Assembly (NCBI GenBank): GCA_943371005.1
Contig: CALRTB020000003.1
Span: forward strand, 62,001 to 126,000
Direction of reading: 5' to 3'
DNA length: 64,000 bases
Origin: MRBY01 sp943371005
Lineage (GTDB): Bacteria; Cyanobacteriota; Cyanobacteriia; Cyanobacteriales; MRBY01
The translations under genes were made by a program, and so were the position numbers. Shown here one piece after another: positions 51,379 to 59,271 of this stretch (its first letter is position 1; each line of letters begins with the position of its first letter). The notes beneath the pieces are model-generated. The model worked only from the letters and a program-made list of their open reading frames with translations. It searched no databases and was not told the DNA's origin.

Positions 51379-51702
51379 TTAGGGATGTTCGGGGGGCACA
51401 CTGGCATCGATCCAATGTCCATAGGCCGCTTCGACTTGATCAAGGGCGATCGCATAGATGGCGGGCAGTTCATAGGGGTGGTGGGCTTTGATTGCTTGTT
51501 CTAGGGCGGCGTATTGGGCGGCGGTGGTTTTAAAGAGGAGCCGAAATTCTGGTTCCTGCTGTAGTTGGCCTTCCCAATGGTAGAAGCTTTCAATCTCGTT
51601 GATCTGGATACAAGCCGCGAGACGGAGACCCATAATTTGCTTGGCGATCGCCTGGGCTTCCTGGTGACTGCTGACGGTGGTAACGGCCATGAGATATTGC
51701 AT
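51379..51702 (-). CDS. cutA: Divalent-cation tolerance protein CutA
   Basis: A 107-residue trimeric protein of the CutA family, whose exact role in metal tolerance is unclear; the fold resembles PII. Motifs YLMAVTTVSSHQEAQAIAKQ, ACIQINEIESFYHWEGQLQ and HPYELPAIYAI are typical. The open frame extends 16 codons upstream, but the ATG at 51702 starts the conserved region and gives the standard length. It lies between the diguanylate cyclase gene and cdsA on the same strand. The former ends 61 bases upstream. Confidence 0.93.
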   Translation of the reverse strand: MQYLMAVTTVSSHQEAQAIAKQIMGLRLAACIQINEIESFYHWEGQLQQEPEFRLLFKTTAAQYAALEQAIKAHHPYELPAIYAIALDQVEAAYGHWIDASVPPEHP

Positions 51703-51762
51703 CGGCTTGATCAATAATTTACGAAATTTACGAATCCTAAAAAAGTTCAAATTTTAACAACT

Positions 51763-53388
51763 TTAAATTGTCTGCCAACGGACGTAACGGCGCTTGCCTC
51801 CTTGTTTAGCTTGGTAGAGGGCCTTATCCGCGAAGTCTAAAACCATCAACACATCTTCATGGTCAATGGGCCAGATTGCCAAACCAATGCTCGTGCCAAT
51901 TTCTACCGTATGGTGATTAAGCTCAAAGGGCTGGGTCAGGGCGTATAAAACTTTTTGGGCAACAATTCTAGCGATATTTTCACATTGGGCCACGGGCAGA
52001 GGCAACAATAATAAGAATTCGTCCCCCCCAAGGCGAATCCCAGCTTGGCCAACCCGCAATTCCATGCGTAACCGATTGGCCACCGCTTTTAAAAGTTCAT
52101 CCCCGACCCCGTGGCCATGGTGATCATTGACCTGCTTAAAACCATCGAGATCGAGGGCAAGTACTGCTAAGGCTTGATCCTGGGGAATTGCTTCTTCTGG
52201 GTAGTCAGCGAGAAATAAACGTAAACCTTCACGGTTAGTGAGGCCTGTGAGGGGGTCATGGCGAGAGACTTGTTCTGCCAACTGGCGGGCTTTTTTTTGC
52301 TGTTCGCCTTCGTAATGGAGTTGGCGCATCGTCTGTTCTACAGTCTGGAGCTCATCCTTCGCACGATACGGGGAAGAAATGGGCGCTTCTGGCGTAGACC
52401 ATTGTTGGCTCATGCGACTCAGGCGGCGCAAAGGACGACTCAGCCAACCGGATAGATACCAAATACCGACGATGGATAGACTACCGATCACAAAGGAATA
52501 CACCCAGATGTTGCGGGCTAAACTGCGGGCCGGGGCCAAGGCGATCGCCTCCGGTTGGCGGGCAACGGTAATCCAGCCCAAACCGGGATAATTCTGATAA
52601 CCTTGGGTGCGACGAATATCCGTCAAGTAATGCACCCCGTCAGGCCACTCTAAAATCAATGACAGAGAGTCGCCGGGTGCCAGGCCGTCTAAAGGCAAAA
52701 ATGTCATCGCTGTTCCATCGGCCAAGTCGTCTGGGCCAAGCAGCTTATTTCCCTCGGCAGAAATGATGAGAAGCTCCTTTTGCTTTTCCCCGGCAATGGG
52801 CTCGATTAGAGTGGATTGAGTATCTTCGGCCCATTCCCAGCTTAAGTGGGCAGCGATCACCCCCTGAAGCTCCCCTTCAATGTTCTCGACTGGGATTGCA
52901 ATATCAACAAATTGAATCGGTTCACCATTGGGTAGAAGGGGGAATTTATTGGCCAATAACGCCGCATCATGGACATCTCCGATAAACTCCCCTTGGCGGC
53001 CCTTCTGAAAAACCGGACGCCCAGCAATGGATTGGCCTTCAAGGATTCGGTCAGTGGCAATGCTGACGGTTCCTTCTGGATCGAGAAAACCAATCCAGGT
53101 AAACATGGGCACAAATTCTTGGGCTTGTTCCAGGAGTCGCCTGGCTTCGGGATCCTGTTGGCGATCGCCAAAAACAGGAATCACAGCGAGGGTTCTTACC
53201 TCATTGAGCCTCGCCCACATCCGCAGATTCAGCAAGCTAGCAAACTGACGATTAATGTCCCCAAGATGTTCTGCGGCGGCAATTTTATTGCTAGCAATCG
53301 CCTGTTGACCCACAAGGGCACTCACTAGCCCCCCCACAAACAAGAGGGCAAATCCATAGACGATAGTAAGACGTTGCCGATAGTTCAT
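51763..53388 (-). CDS. Membrane diguanylate cyclase (GGDEF) with Cache-like sensor
   Basis: A 541-residue protein that makes cyclic di-GMP. Two membrane helices are at about residues 8-30 (IVYGFALLFVGGLVSALVGQ) and 293-313 (WVYSFVIGSLSIVGIWYL). The 260 residues between them look like a periplasmic Cache-type sensor (RMWARLNEVRTLAVIPVF, DPEGTVSIATDRILEG). A HAMP-like segment follows, then the cyclase domain at about 370-541 with HDPLTGLTNREGL, DLDGFKQVNDHHGHGVGD and the intact active site RLGGDEF at 452-458. The inhibitory I-site, RxxD five residues before GG, reads RVGQ, so product inhibition may be lost. No EAL domain is present. Confidence 0.92.
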   Translation of the reverse strand: MNYRQRLTIVYGFALLFVGGLVSALVGQQAIASNKIAAAEHLGDINRQFASLLNLRMWARLNEVRTLAVIPVFGDRQQDPEARRLLEQAQEFVPMFTWIGFLDPEGTVSIATDRILEGQSIAGRPVFQKGRQGEFIGDVHDAALLANKFPLLPNGEPIQFVDIAIPVENIEGELQGVIAAHLSWEWAEDTQSTLIEPIAGEKQKELLIISAEGNKLLGPDDLADGTAMTFLPLDGLAPGDSLSLILEWPDGVHYLTDIRRTQGYQNYPGLGWITVARQPEAIALAPARSLARNIWVYSFVIGSLSIVGIWYLSGWLSRPLRRLSRMSQQWSTPEAPISSPYRAKDELQTVEQTMRQLHYEGEQQKKARQLAEQVSRHDPLTGLTNREGLRLFLADYPEEAIPQDQALAVLALDLDGFKQVNDHHGHGVGDELLKAVANRLRMELRVGQAGIRLGGDEFLLLLPLPVAQCENIARIVAQKVLYALTQPFELNHHTVEIGTSIGLAIWPIDHEDVLMVLDFADKALYQAKQGGKRRYVRWQTI

Positions 53389-53493
53389 CTCGTGGCAAAG
53401 CGATTAACGCACCCTAATAATGCTAGGAGATGTTGTTGTTTAGCCTAAGGATACCAAAGACAGAAATCAAGGTTTACTTGCTTTTTGTTTACA

Positions 53494-53528
53494 ACAAAAA
53501 ATGGAGGGCCATATTTTATGATCCCCCC
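53494..53528 (-). terminator. Intrinsic terminator of chlP
   Basis: On the minus strand GGGGGG pairs with CCCTCC (one G-T) around a loop, followed by ATTTTTTG. It is preceded by a T run as well, so it is a plausible bidirectional terminator. It lies about 48 bases past the chlP stop. Confidence 0.65.
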
Positions 53529-53575
53529 AAAAAAGTCAATTATTTAATCTGTTAACTTGAGACCCACAGGCAAAA

Positions 53576-54799
53576 CTAGGGTGCTAAAGCATTACCCCGT
53601 AGCAGACTACCAATGGTTTTAGCGGTAATCTTCATCTGTTTCAGGGGATTCGCTGGCACAACGGTTTTGTACAGGTAGCTGTCAAAGGTGAGCTTCTGGA
53701 CGTCGATGTCAGCACACATTTCCACAAAAGCTTCGCGGGTCGCATCGGAACGGTAGAAAACCCGCTGGAGAATATCGAGGACGAGGTAAGTCGCACCATA
53801 TTGCTTATCCCAACGCTTCAGGTATTGCTTGAGATCGGCTTCGGTGGGAACACGCTGGCCATTGTTAGAAGCTTCGACGATCACTTCAGCGCACATCCGC
53901 GCAGATTTGGCCGCAAAGTAAATCCCTTCACCGGAGGACTTGGTGACGGTACCGGCGGCATCCCCCACGAGGGCGACACGGCCAACAACACGACGGGGTC
54001 TGGGATGTTCGGGAATGGGGTGGGCTTCTACTTTGATGATTTCGCCGCCTTCAAGACGTTTTGCGGCGCGGGCACGGATGCCAGCTTGTAATTGCTTAAT
54101 TTTGGCTTGGTTGACTTTCATGGTGCCAGTCCCGACGGCCACGTGGTCATATTTCGGGAAGACCCAAGCGTAGAAGTCAGGGGATACATCGTCACCGACA
54201 TACATTTCGGCCAGTTCTTCGTAGTAGGCCATTTTGTCTTCGGGGAGACGGATCCGCTCTTGGAAGGCGATCGCATAGTTATAATCACCAGCATCAATGG
54301 CTTTGGCCACACGGGAGTTGGCCCCATCGGCACCAATCACCAGATCCACCTTCAGGGTTTTCATTTCCCCTTTCACTTCGCCGTTGGAGTGGTCGGAGTA
54401 GTGAAGAACGTAGGGATCAGTGTTGTTGTTGGGAATTTCAAGCTTAAATACGGTGCCGTTGATCAGCGTTGCGCCGAGGTCAGCGGCTCGGTTGCGCATG
54501 AAGCTATCCATCACTTCGCGGCGGCACATCCCGATGTATTCATCGTCCTTGAGGGTTTGACCAATGTTGACTTCGATATTGGAAGGAGAAATCATCTTCA
54601 TTTTCCGCACGCGACGGTCGATGATCTCTGGGGGTAAGTCAAATTCGTCAACCATACAGAGGGGAATCGCCCCACCGCAGGGTTTGGCATTGTCCAGTTT
54701 GCGCTCGAAAATGTAGGTTTCGATGCCAGCTTTAGCTAAGATTTCGGCGGCGGAAGAACCGGCTGGCCCTCCTCCCACAACAGCGACCCGTAGTACCAA
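53576..54799 (-). CDS. chlP: Geranylgeranyl reductase
   Basis: Reduces the geranylgeranyl chain to phytyl for chlorophyll and tocopherol. The 407-residue flavoprotein begins VLRVAVVGGGPAGSSAAEIL, an FAD Rossmann motif with GxGxxG, and has the second motif DLVIGADGANSRVAKAI and the FAD-pyrophosphate element VALVGDAAGTVTKSSGEGI. The start codon is TTG at 54799: GAGGAG lies seven bases upstream, and no ATG is near, so the TTG reading is well supported. It is monocistronic, with a palindrome at 54906-54921 upstream and a terminator behind. Membrane anchoring is peripheral. Confidence 0.96.
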   Translation of the reverse strand: MVLRVAVVGGGPAGSSAAEILAKAGIETYIFERKLDNAKPCGGAIPLCMVDEFDLPPEIIDRRVRKMKMISPSNIEVNIGQTLKDDEYIGMCRREVMDSFMRNRAADLGATLINGTVFKLEIPNNNTDPYVLHYSDHSNGEVKGEMKTLKVDLVIGADGANSRVAKAIDAGDYNYAIAFQERIRLPEDKMAYYEELAEMYVGDDVSPDFYAWVFPKYDHVAVGTGTMKVNQAKIKQLQAGIRARAAKRLEGGEIIKVEAHPIPEHPRPRRVVGRVALVGDAAGTVTKSSGEGIYFAAKSARMCAEVIVEASNNGQRVPTEADLKQYLKRWDKQYGATYLVLDILQRVFYRSDATREAFVEMCADIDVQKLTFDSYLYKTVVPANPLKQMKITAKTIGSLLRGNALAP

Positions 54800-54905
54800 G
54801 GCTTTGCTCCTCGTCTCGTGATGAACTATACGTTGGGCATGGTATCACGGACTATCTGGGGCGTGCAGGCGATCGCCAAGGTTTCAGAAAATCTCGCAAT
54901 AGACC

Positions 54906-54921
54906 TTAACAAGTTTGTTAA
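54906..54921. promoter_or_regulatory. TTAACAA-N2-TTGTTAA palindrome upstream of chlP
   Basis: A perfect seven-base inverted repeat with a two-base spacer, 107 bases before the chlP TTG start. The tight symmetry suits a homodimeric regulator. A related, wider form lies at the ho1 promoter (20655-20676). Whether one factor binds both cannot be told from sequence. Confidence 0.45.
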
Positions 54922-55013
54922 AAAAGTTAATGTTGATCGCCCTAAAAGCAATCTTGATCCTAGGGAATCCTCTATCTTGGTGCCTTCGATTGCCCCGTTA
55001 AAAAATTTCAGGT

Positions 55014-55745
55014 TCAAAAATTGGGGGTTTCTTGGGAATCTTGGGGAAGTTTACGGCCCGTCACCCGAAACGCAGCAACCAGGGTCGAGAGGGCGATCGC
55101 CCCCAGGGCAAAGGCATTCAGGCCCACCATGATCCTTGGCCCCCACAGCCGCCGCTGTAGATCCTGTAAAAAAGCTTGGTGGGAGCCAGCAAAAATTAAG
55201 ATTCCCTCAACGCTGTGGGTAACTTCCCCTTTCTGGGGGCCGGTCAATTGCGTGAATTCTTCTTTTTCGCCAATAATCACCACCTGTTGCCGAGGATTAA
55301 GAAAACGTAGATTTCGGTCTAGGGGCCAATTGCGCACTTTATAGGCGTCATCGTCCATGGCAATCTGAGCATCATCGAGATCGAACAGAATCCTTTGGGG
55401 TGTCCACAGGCCATTGTCATCTACATAGGCCAAATACTCATTGTTGCGGCCCCGCACCGGGTTATCAGGGCTAGCCACCGCCACCACCGCTACTGGTTGG
55501 CTAGCTTCAATTTCCTGGAGAGTTGCCAGGGTTGTAATAGGCGGCAAATCAGCGATGAGTTGTAGAGTTTGCTTTGCTTGGTAAGCCCCAAATAAATTAG
55601 CGCCCAATAAAAGGATCAAAACACCAATTGCGGGTAAAAAACGCTGGGCAAAATTTTGAAACGTTTTGAAGCGGGGCAGACCAACCCGGAACAAACCAAA
55701 GGCGATCGCCACCACCCCAACGAAGATCAGAAGATTAATAAACAT
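55014..55745 (-). CDS. Membrane protein of unknown function (two or three helices)
   Basis: A 243-residue membrane protein I do not recognise. Hydrophobic helices are at about residues 1-18 (MFINLLIFVGVVAIAFGLF), 33-53 (FLPAIGVLILLLGANLFGAY) and 211-233 (MVGLNAFALGAIALSTLVAA). Between helices two and three lies a soluble domain of about 150 residues, beta-rich, with QPVAVVAVASPDNPV and VVIIGEKEEFT, that resembles the extramembrane domain of MULAN/GIDE-type proteins only loosely. An in-frame TTG at 55766 is rejected in favour of ATG 55745. It lies in a minus-strand series between chlP and sqdX. Confidence 0.6.
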   Translation of the reverse strand: MFINLLIFVGVVAIAFGLFRVGLPRFKTFQNFAQRFLPAIGVLILLLGANLFGAYQAKQTLQLIADLPPITTLATLQEIEASQPVAVVAVASPDNPVRGRNNEYLAYVDDNGLWTPQRILFDLDDAQIAMDDDAYKVRNWPLDRNLRFLNPRQQVVIIGEKEEFTQLTGPQKGEVTHSVEGILIFAGSHQAFLQDLQRRLWGPRIMVGLNAFALGAIALSTLVAAFRVTGRKLPQDSQETPNF

Positions 55746-55833
55746 TGCAATCGAAACCACCTGCAATCACAGCCAATTGCCTATTAGGGTAGCGGCAAAC
55801 GCTTCCTGGGGCTAAAAATGCCGGCAGTCTGGC

Positions 55834-56973
55834 CTAGGCGGCTAGGGATAGGGGTTTACTTTTGTCTAAAATTTGCTGATAGTAGCTCTGCAATTGTGCC
55901 GTTGCTGCGGCCCAGCCCCATTTTTCGGCTTCCTGGCGGGCTTGCACCCGGAGCATTTCCCGTTGAGTTGTATCCATGGCGAGGAGTTTTTGAGTGGCTT
56001 TAACGGCCCCATCGGGATCCTGGGGGTCGAACATATAGCCATTTTCGCCATCGGTGACAATATCAGGAATCCCACCAGAATTGGCCGCCACCACCGGACA
56101 ACCTGCCGCCATTGCTTCAAGAAGGACCAATCCGAGGGTTTCTGTACGGGACGGAAATACAAAAACATCGGCAGAGGCAAAGGCAGAAGCCAATTCTAAG
56201 CCCTGGAGATAACCGACAAAGTGGGTATTGGTGCCCGCAAAATGGGCTTCTAGTTCCGTGCGGTAGGGGCCATCACCGACGATCGCCAGACGGGATCCAG
56301 GAATTGCTTCGAGGACGGGTTTAATTTGATCAATTTGTTTCTCCGCAGACACCCGCCCGACATAGAGCAGTAAAGGCGCTTCCGGGTGACCCTGGGATAG
56401 GCGATCGCGCATTTTGTCAGACTTTAAGCTGGGCTGGAACATTTCCGTATCGACGCCCCGCTGCCACAGATCCAAATTTTTAATGCCATGGCTCCGGAGT
56501 TCTTCGACCATTGCCGTGGAGGTACAGAGGTTCAATTCCGCTTGGTTGTGGGCCGCCTTGAGGAGTTCCCATAGCAGTCCTTCTAGGGCACCGAGGCCAT
56601 AATGCTGGAGATATTGGGGCAAGTGGGTATGGTAGGAGGCGATGAGGGGAATATTGAGTTTTTTCGCGAAGAAAATCCCCCCCAAGCCGAGGATCGCGGG
56701 GTTGACCACATGGACGAGATCCGGCTGGAATTCCTCTAGGGCACGCCCCACCGAAGGCCCAGGAAACGCCATTTTGAGTTCGGGATACAGAGGCAGAGGA
56801 TTGCCTTTAACGCCGTAGACCACGGCTCCTTTATGTTCCCGCAGGCCACCGTCGGGACAAAATACCATTACTTGATCTCCGCTGCGTTGGAGATGATCTA
56901 CGGTGTGGCGCAGTCTGGTGACAATCCCATCGACTTTCGGCAAAAAGGTTTCGGTAAACAGAGCTATACGCAT
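55834..56973 (-). CDS. sqdX: Sulfolipid glycosyltransferase (SqdX, GT4 family)
   Basis: Transfers sulfoquinovose from UDP-sulfoquinovose to diacylglycerol, giving the thylakoid lipid SQDG. The 379-residue GT4-type protein begins MRIALFTETFLPKVDGIVTR, with the acceptor-side motif VHVVNPAILGLGG and SYHTHLPQYLQHYGLG. The donor-binding C-terminal half has VGRVSAEKQIDQI, PSRTETLGLVLLEAMAAGCP (the EX7E-like region) and NSGGIPDIV. Similarity to SqdX is strong by signature, but other GT4 glycosyltransferases share the motifs. sqdB, the partner gene, is not in this window. Confidence 0.88.
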   Translation of the reverse strand: MRIALFTETFLPKVDGIVTRLRHTVDHLQRSGDQVMVFCPDGGLREHKGAVVYGVKGNPLPLYPELKMAFPGPSVGRALEEFQPDLVHVVNPAILGLGGIFFAKKLNIPLIASYHTHLPQYLQHYGLGALEGLLWELLKAAHNQAELNLCTSTAMVEELRSHGIKNLDLWQRGVDTEMFQPSLKSDKMRDRLSQGHPEAPLLLYVGRVSAEKQIDQIKPVLEAIPGSRLAIVGDGPYRTELEAHFAGTNTHFVGYLQGLELASAFASADVFVFPSRTETLGLVLLEAMAAGCPVVAANSGGIPDIVTDGENGYMFDPQDPDGAVKATQKLLAMDTTQREMLRVQARQEAEKWGWAAATAQLQSYYQQILDKSKPLSLAA

Positions 56974-57061
56974 GGCGATCGCAAACGAAGAAAAGAGTTT
57001 GTCTGTAGGGTATCAGACGGGGTGACATTTCTTGACAATGGATCACGGTTTTAAGGGGAGA

Positions 57062-57556
57062 TTAAGGGGTTTCCGGGAGGTTGGGAGCCAGTTCGAGATC
57101 CCCAGCATCGAATTCAAAATATTGGTGAAATTTAGCGCTCACCTCCAGCCAATAGGAGCGCCCCTCCTGCTGTCGTCGCCGTTTAATAAAGCCCTGGGCC
57201 ATCAGATCCTGGATGTGTTGGTAGGCACCGCTGCCCCGCAATTCGATGAGTTCCGTTTGCAAAATTGGTGATTTTAAGGCGATCGCCGCCAGGGTTCTTT
57301 GGGCACCGACACTTAGCTCTGTGGGGATGAGGTTGGTCACGAGGGCTTGAAAACTTTCCCGCAGTTGCAGGCTAAAGCCAGCGGGAGTCTCGACCACTTC
57401 GAGGGCGCTGTCCCGGTGGGCATAATCATCCATTAATTCTAAAAGGGCGTCGGCCACCAGGTGCCGGGGTTGTCCGGCGGTATCGGCCAATTCTTCCAGG
57501 CTCAGGGGCTGGGCTTTGATGTAGAGAATCGCCTCTAGGGTCGTCGCAAGCTTCAT
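57062..57556 (-). CDS. scpB: Segregation and condensation protein B
   Basis: Part of the SMC-ScpA-ScpB condensin that compacts the chromosome. The 164-residue protein is two winged helices: LEAILYIKAQPLSLEELADT and LIPTELSVGAQRTLAAIALK, then IELRGSGAYQHIQDLMAQG. scpA and smc are not in the window. It lies between sqdX and rnhB on the minus strand, 51 bases after rnhB. Confidence 0.93.
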   Translation of the reverse strand: MKLATTLEAILYIKAQPLSLEELADTAGQPRHLVADALLELMDDYAHRDSALEVVETPAGFSLQLRESFQALVTNLIPTELSVGAQRTLAAIALKSPILQTELIELRGSGAYQHIQDLMAQGFIKRRRQQEGRSYWLEVSAKFHQYFEFDAGDLELAPNLPETP

Positions 57557-57607
57557 GGGGGCAGACCAAACGGGATGGGTGGGGTTTAGCCTCCCACTGT
57601 ATCGGCT

Positions 57608-58210
57608 TTATTCCTGCTCCGGCAAGAGTTCGAGCTGTTGGGGTGGCGGCTGGATTTTAAAACTTTGGCGGTGGTGGGGCGTCAGTCCGTATTGCCAGAT
57701 GGCTTGGCGATGTTTTTGGGTGCCGTAGCCTTTGTTATTGGCCAAATCATATTCGGGATAACGCTCTGCCAGTTGGACAATGTCTTGATCTCGCTGAACT
57801 TTGGCGAGGATACTGGCGGCGGCGATCGCCTTTACTTTGCTATCCCCCTGAATAATCGCCTGTTGGGGATAAGGCAGGCGGGGAATGGTTTGGCGGCCAT
57901 CGACAAAAATTTCCGTGGGTTTAATTTGTAATTTTTCCACGGCACGAGTCATGGCGAGAAACGTCGCCTGCAAGATATTAAGCTGGTCAATTTCAGCCAC
58001 CGATGCCGAGGCGATCGCCCAGTCGGTCGCCAGAGCCTGAATCTGGGGCACAAGGCTTTCCCGCCGTTTGGCCGACAGCTTTTTACTATCGGTGACGCCG
58101 AGCTCCTCCAGGGCTTTTTCCTGGGTTGCGTTAACCACCACCACCGCGGCCACCACCGGCCCAAACAAACAGCCCCGGCCCACCTCATCAACACCAGCAA
58201 GTAAGACCAT
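57608..58210 (-). CDS. rnhB: Ribonuclease HII
   Basis: Cuts RNA in RNA-DNA hybrids, including single ribonucleotides. The active-site Asp/Glu pair is in AGVDEVGRGCLFGPVVAAVV; DSKKLSAKRR supplies the GRG/K region, DGRQTIPRLPYPQQAII and GDSKVKAIAAASILAKVQRD the other two acids, and the C-terminal GYGTQKHRQA. Its length of 200 residues is normal. The stop of the TPR gene is three bases upstream, so the two are probably co-transcribed. Confidence 0.95.
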   Translation of the reverse strand: MVLLAGVDEVGRGCLFGPVVAAVVVVNATQEKALEELGVTDSKKLSAKRRESLVPQIQALATDWAIASASVAEIDQLNILQATFLAMTRAVEKLQIKPTEIFVDGRQTIPRLPYPQQAIIQGDSKVKAIAAASILAKVQRDQDIVQLAERYPEYDLANNKGYGTQKHRQAIWQYGLTPHHRQSFKIQPPPQQLELLPEQE

Positions 58211-58213
58211 CGT

Positions 58214-59101
58214 CTACGGTTGGGCGGATTGCGCGAGCTGTTGGAGGTTCCCCCAAGGGGCTAAGGATCGCAGCGGTGCGAAATAATCAGCCGTTTCTGC
58301 TTTAGGAAAATAGGTCAGCGGGTCGAGGGCGATCGCCTTTTCTAAACTCTCAAAAGCTTTTTGATAATCACCCACCTGGGCCAAACAGCGGGCTTGGGCA
58401 TACCAAGCTTCGGCATCTTCTGGGGCATCAATCAGGGCTTCAGTAAAGGCGGCGATCGCCTCTGTGTAATCTCCTAAACTTTCGAGGGTATTTCCCCGTT
58501 GATACCAGGCCCAAAAATCATTGGGTTTCGCCTTGAGGGCTTGGTCATAGCTCGTCAGGGCGGTTTCTGGTTTTCCCCAGGCCAGGAGGGCATCTCCCCG
58601 ACGGTACCAACACCAATAGTCTCCGGGACGAAATTCAAGGGCGCGGTCGTAGGTAGCCACGGCGCGATCATGGCGGCCCAGGAGTCGCCAACATTCCCCT
58701 TGGCGATAAATGGCCCAATAGTCGTTGGGTTGGGCGGCGAGGGCTTTTTCAAAGCAGGCGATCGCTTGGGTATATACCTGGAGAGCCTCCATATAGAGGC
58801 AACCCTGATCATACCAAGACCAATAATTTTCTGGGCCAATGGCACAGGCCCGTTGGTAGGCGGCGATCGCCTCATCCACATGGCCTAATTTTTCGTGGGC
58901 CATTGCCAGGTGATACCAGGCCCAATAGTCGGTGGGATAATATTCAAGGGCGCGGTGATAGCACAGCAATGCTTCGTCAACATCGCCTTCGAGCCAGCGG
59001 AGTTGTCCCTGCTGATACCAACCTCTGTAACTGTCGGGACGGCATTCTAGGGGGCGATAGGTTGTGCGAGCCACGGTGAGTAAGTCTTCCATCCCAAGCA
59101 A
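58214..59101 (-). CDS. TPR protein with repeated YWxWY motif
   Basis: A 295-residue protein of seven consecutive 34-residue TPR units. Each helix-A begins with a strikingly conserved aromatic string: TDYWAWYHLA (57-66), ENYWSWYDQG (91-100), NDYWAIYRQG (126-135), GDYWCWYRRG (160-169), NDFWAWYQRG (194-203), with looser forms DSYRGWYQQG (23-32) and EDAEAWYAQA (228-237). The spacing is 34, 34, 35, 34, 34, 34. Ordinary TPRs do not demand the extra YW pair, so this is either recent duplication or selection for an aromatic groove. No partner is shown; it lies three bases upstream of rnhB on the same strand. Confidence 0.85.
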   Translation of the reverse strand: MLGMEDLLTVARTTYRPLECRPDSYRGWYQQGQLRWLEGDVDEALLCYHRALEYYPTDYWAWYHLAMAHEKLGHVDEAIAAYQRACAIGPENYWSWYDQGCLYMEALQVYTQAIACFEKALAAQPNDYWAIYRQGECWRLLGRHDRAVATYDRALEFRPGDYWCWYRRGDALLAWGKPETALTSYDQALKAKPNDFWAWYQRGNTLESLGDYTEAIAAFTEALIDAPEDAEAWYAQARCLAQVGDYQKAFESLEKAIALDPLTYFPKAETADYFAPLRSLAPWGNLQQLAQSAQP

Positions 59102-59271
59102 TAATCTTGCGTTTTTTGGCAGATCAATAATTTTTCTATATCTAAGATAACGGATTTGTTAAGGTAATCTGAAGTCTGGTTTTGACCTGCTTTGGGCGAT
59201 TTTGCCCCGTTGAATGGGCCATTGGGACGGATTATTCACTCGGACGTTTTGTAACAAATTTTACGATTTTT

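Noticed and set aside
51246..51504. Frames overlapping the 3' end of cutA on both strands
   Set aside because: They are shadows of cutA and the repeats in its spacer.
59158..59170. Another TTTGTTAA half-site between the TPR and DUF790 genes
   Set aside because: A single half-site without its inverted partner; likely chance in AT-rich sequence.
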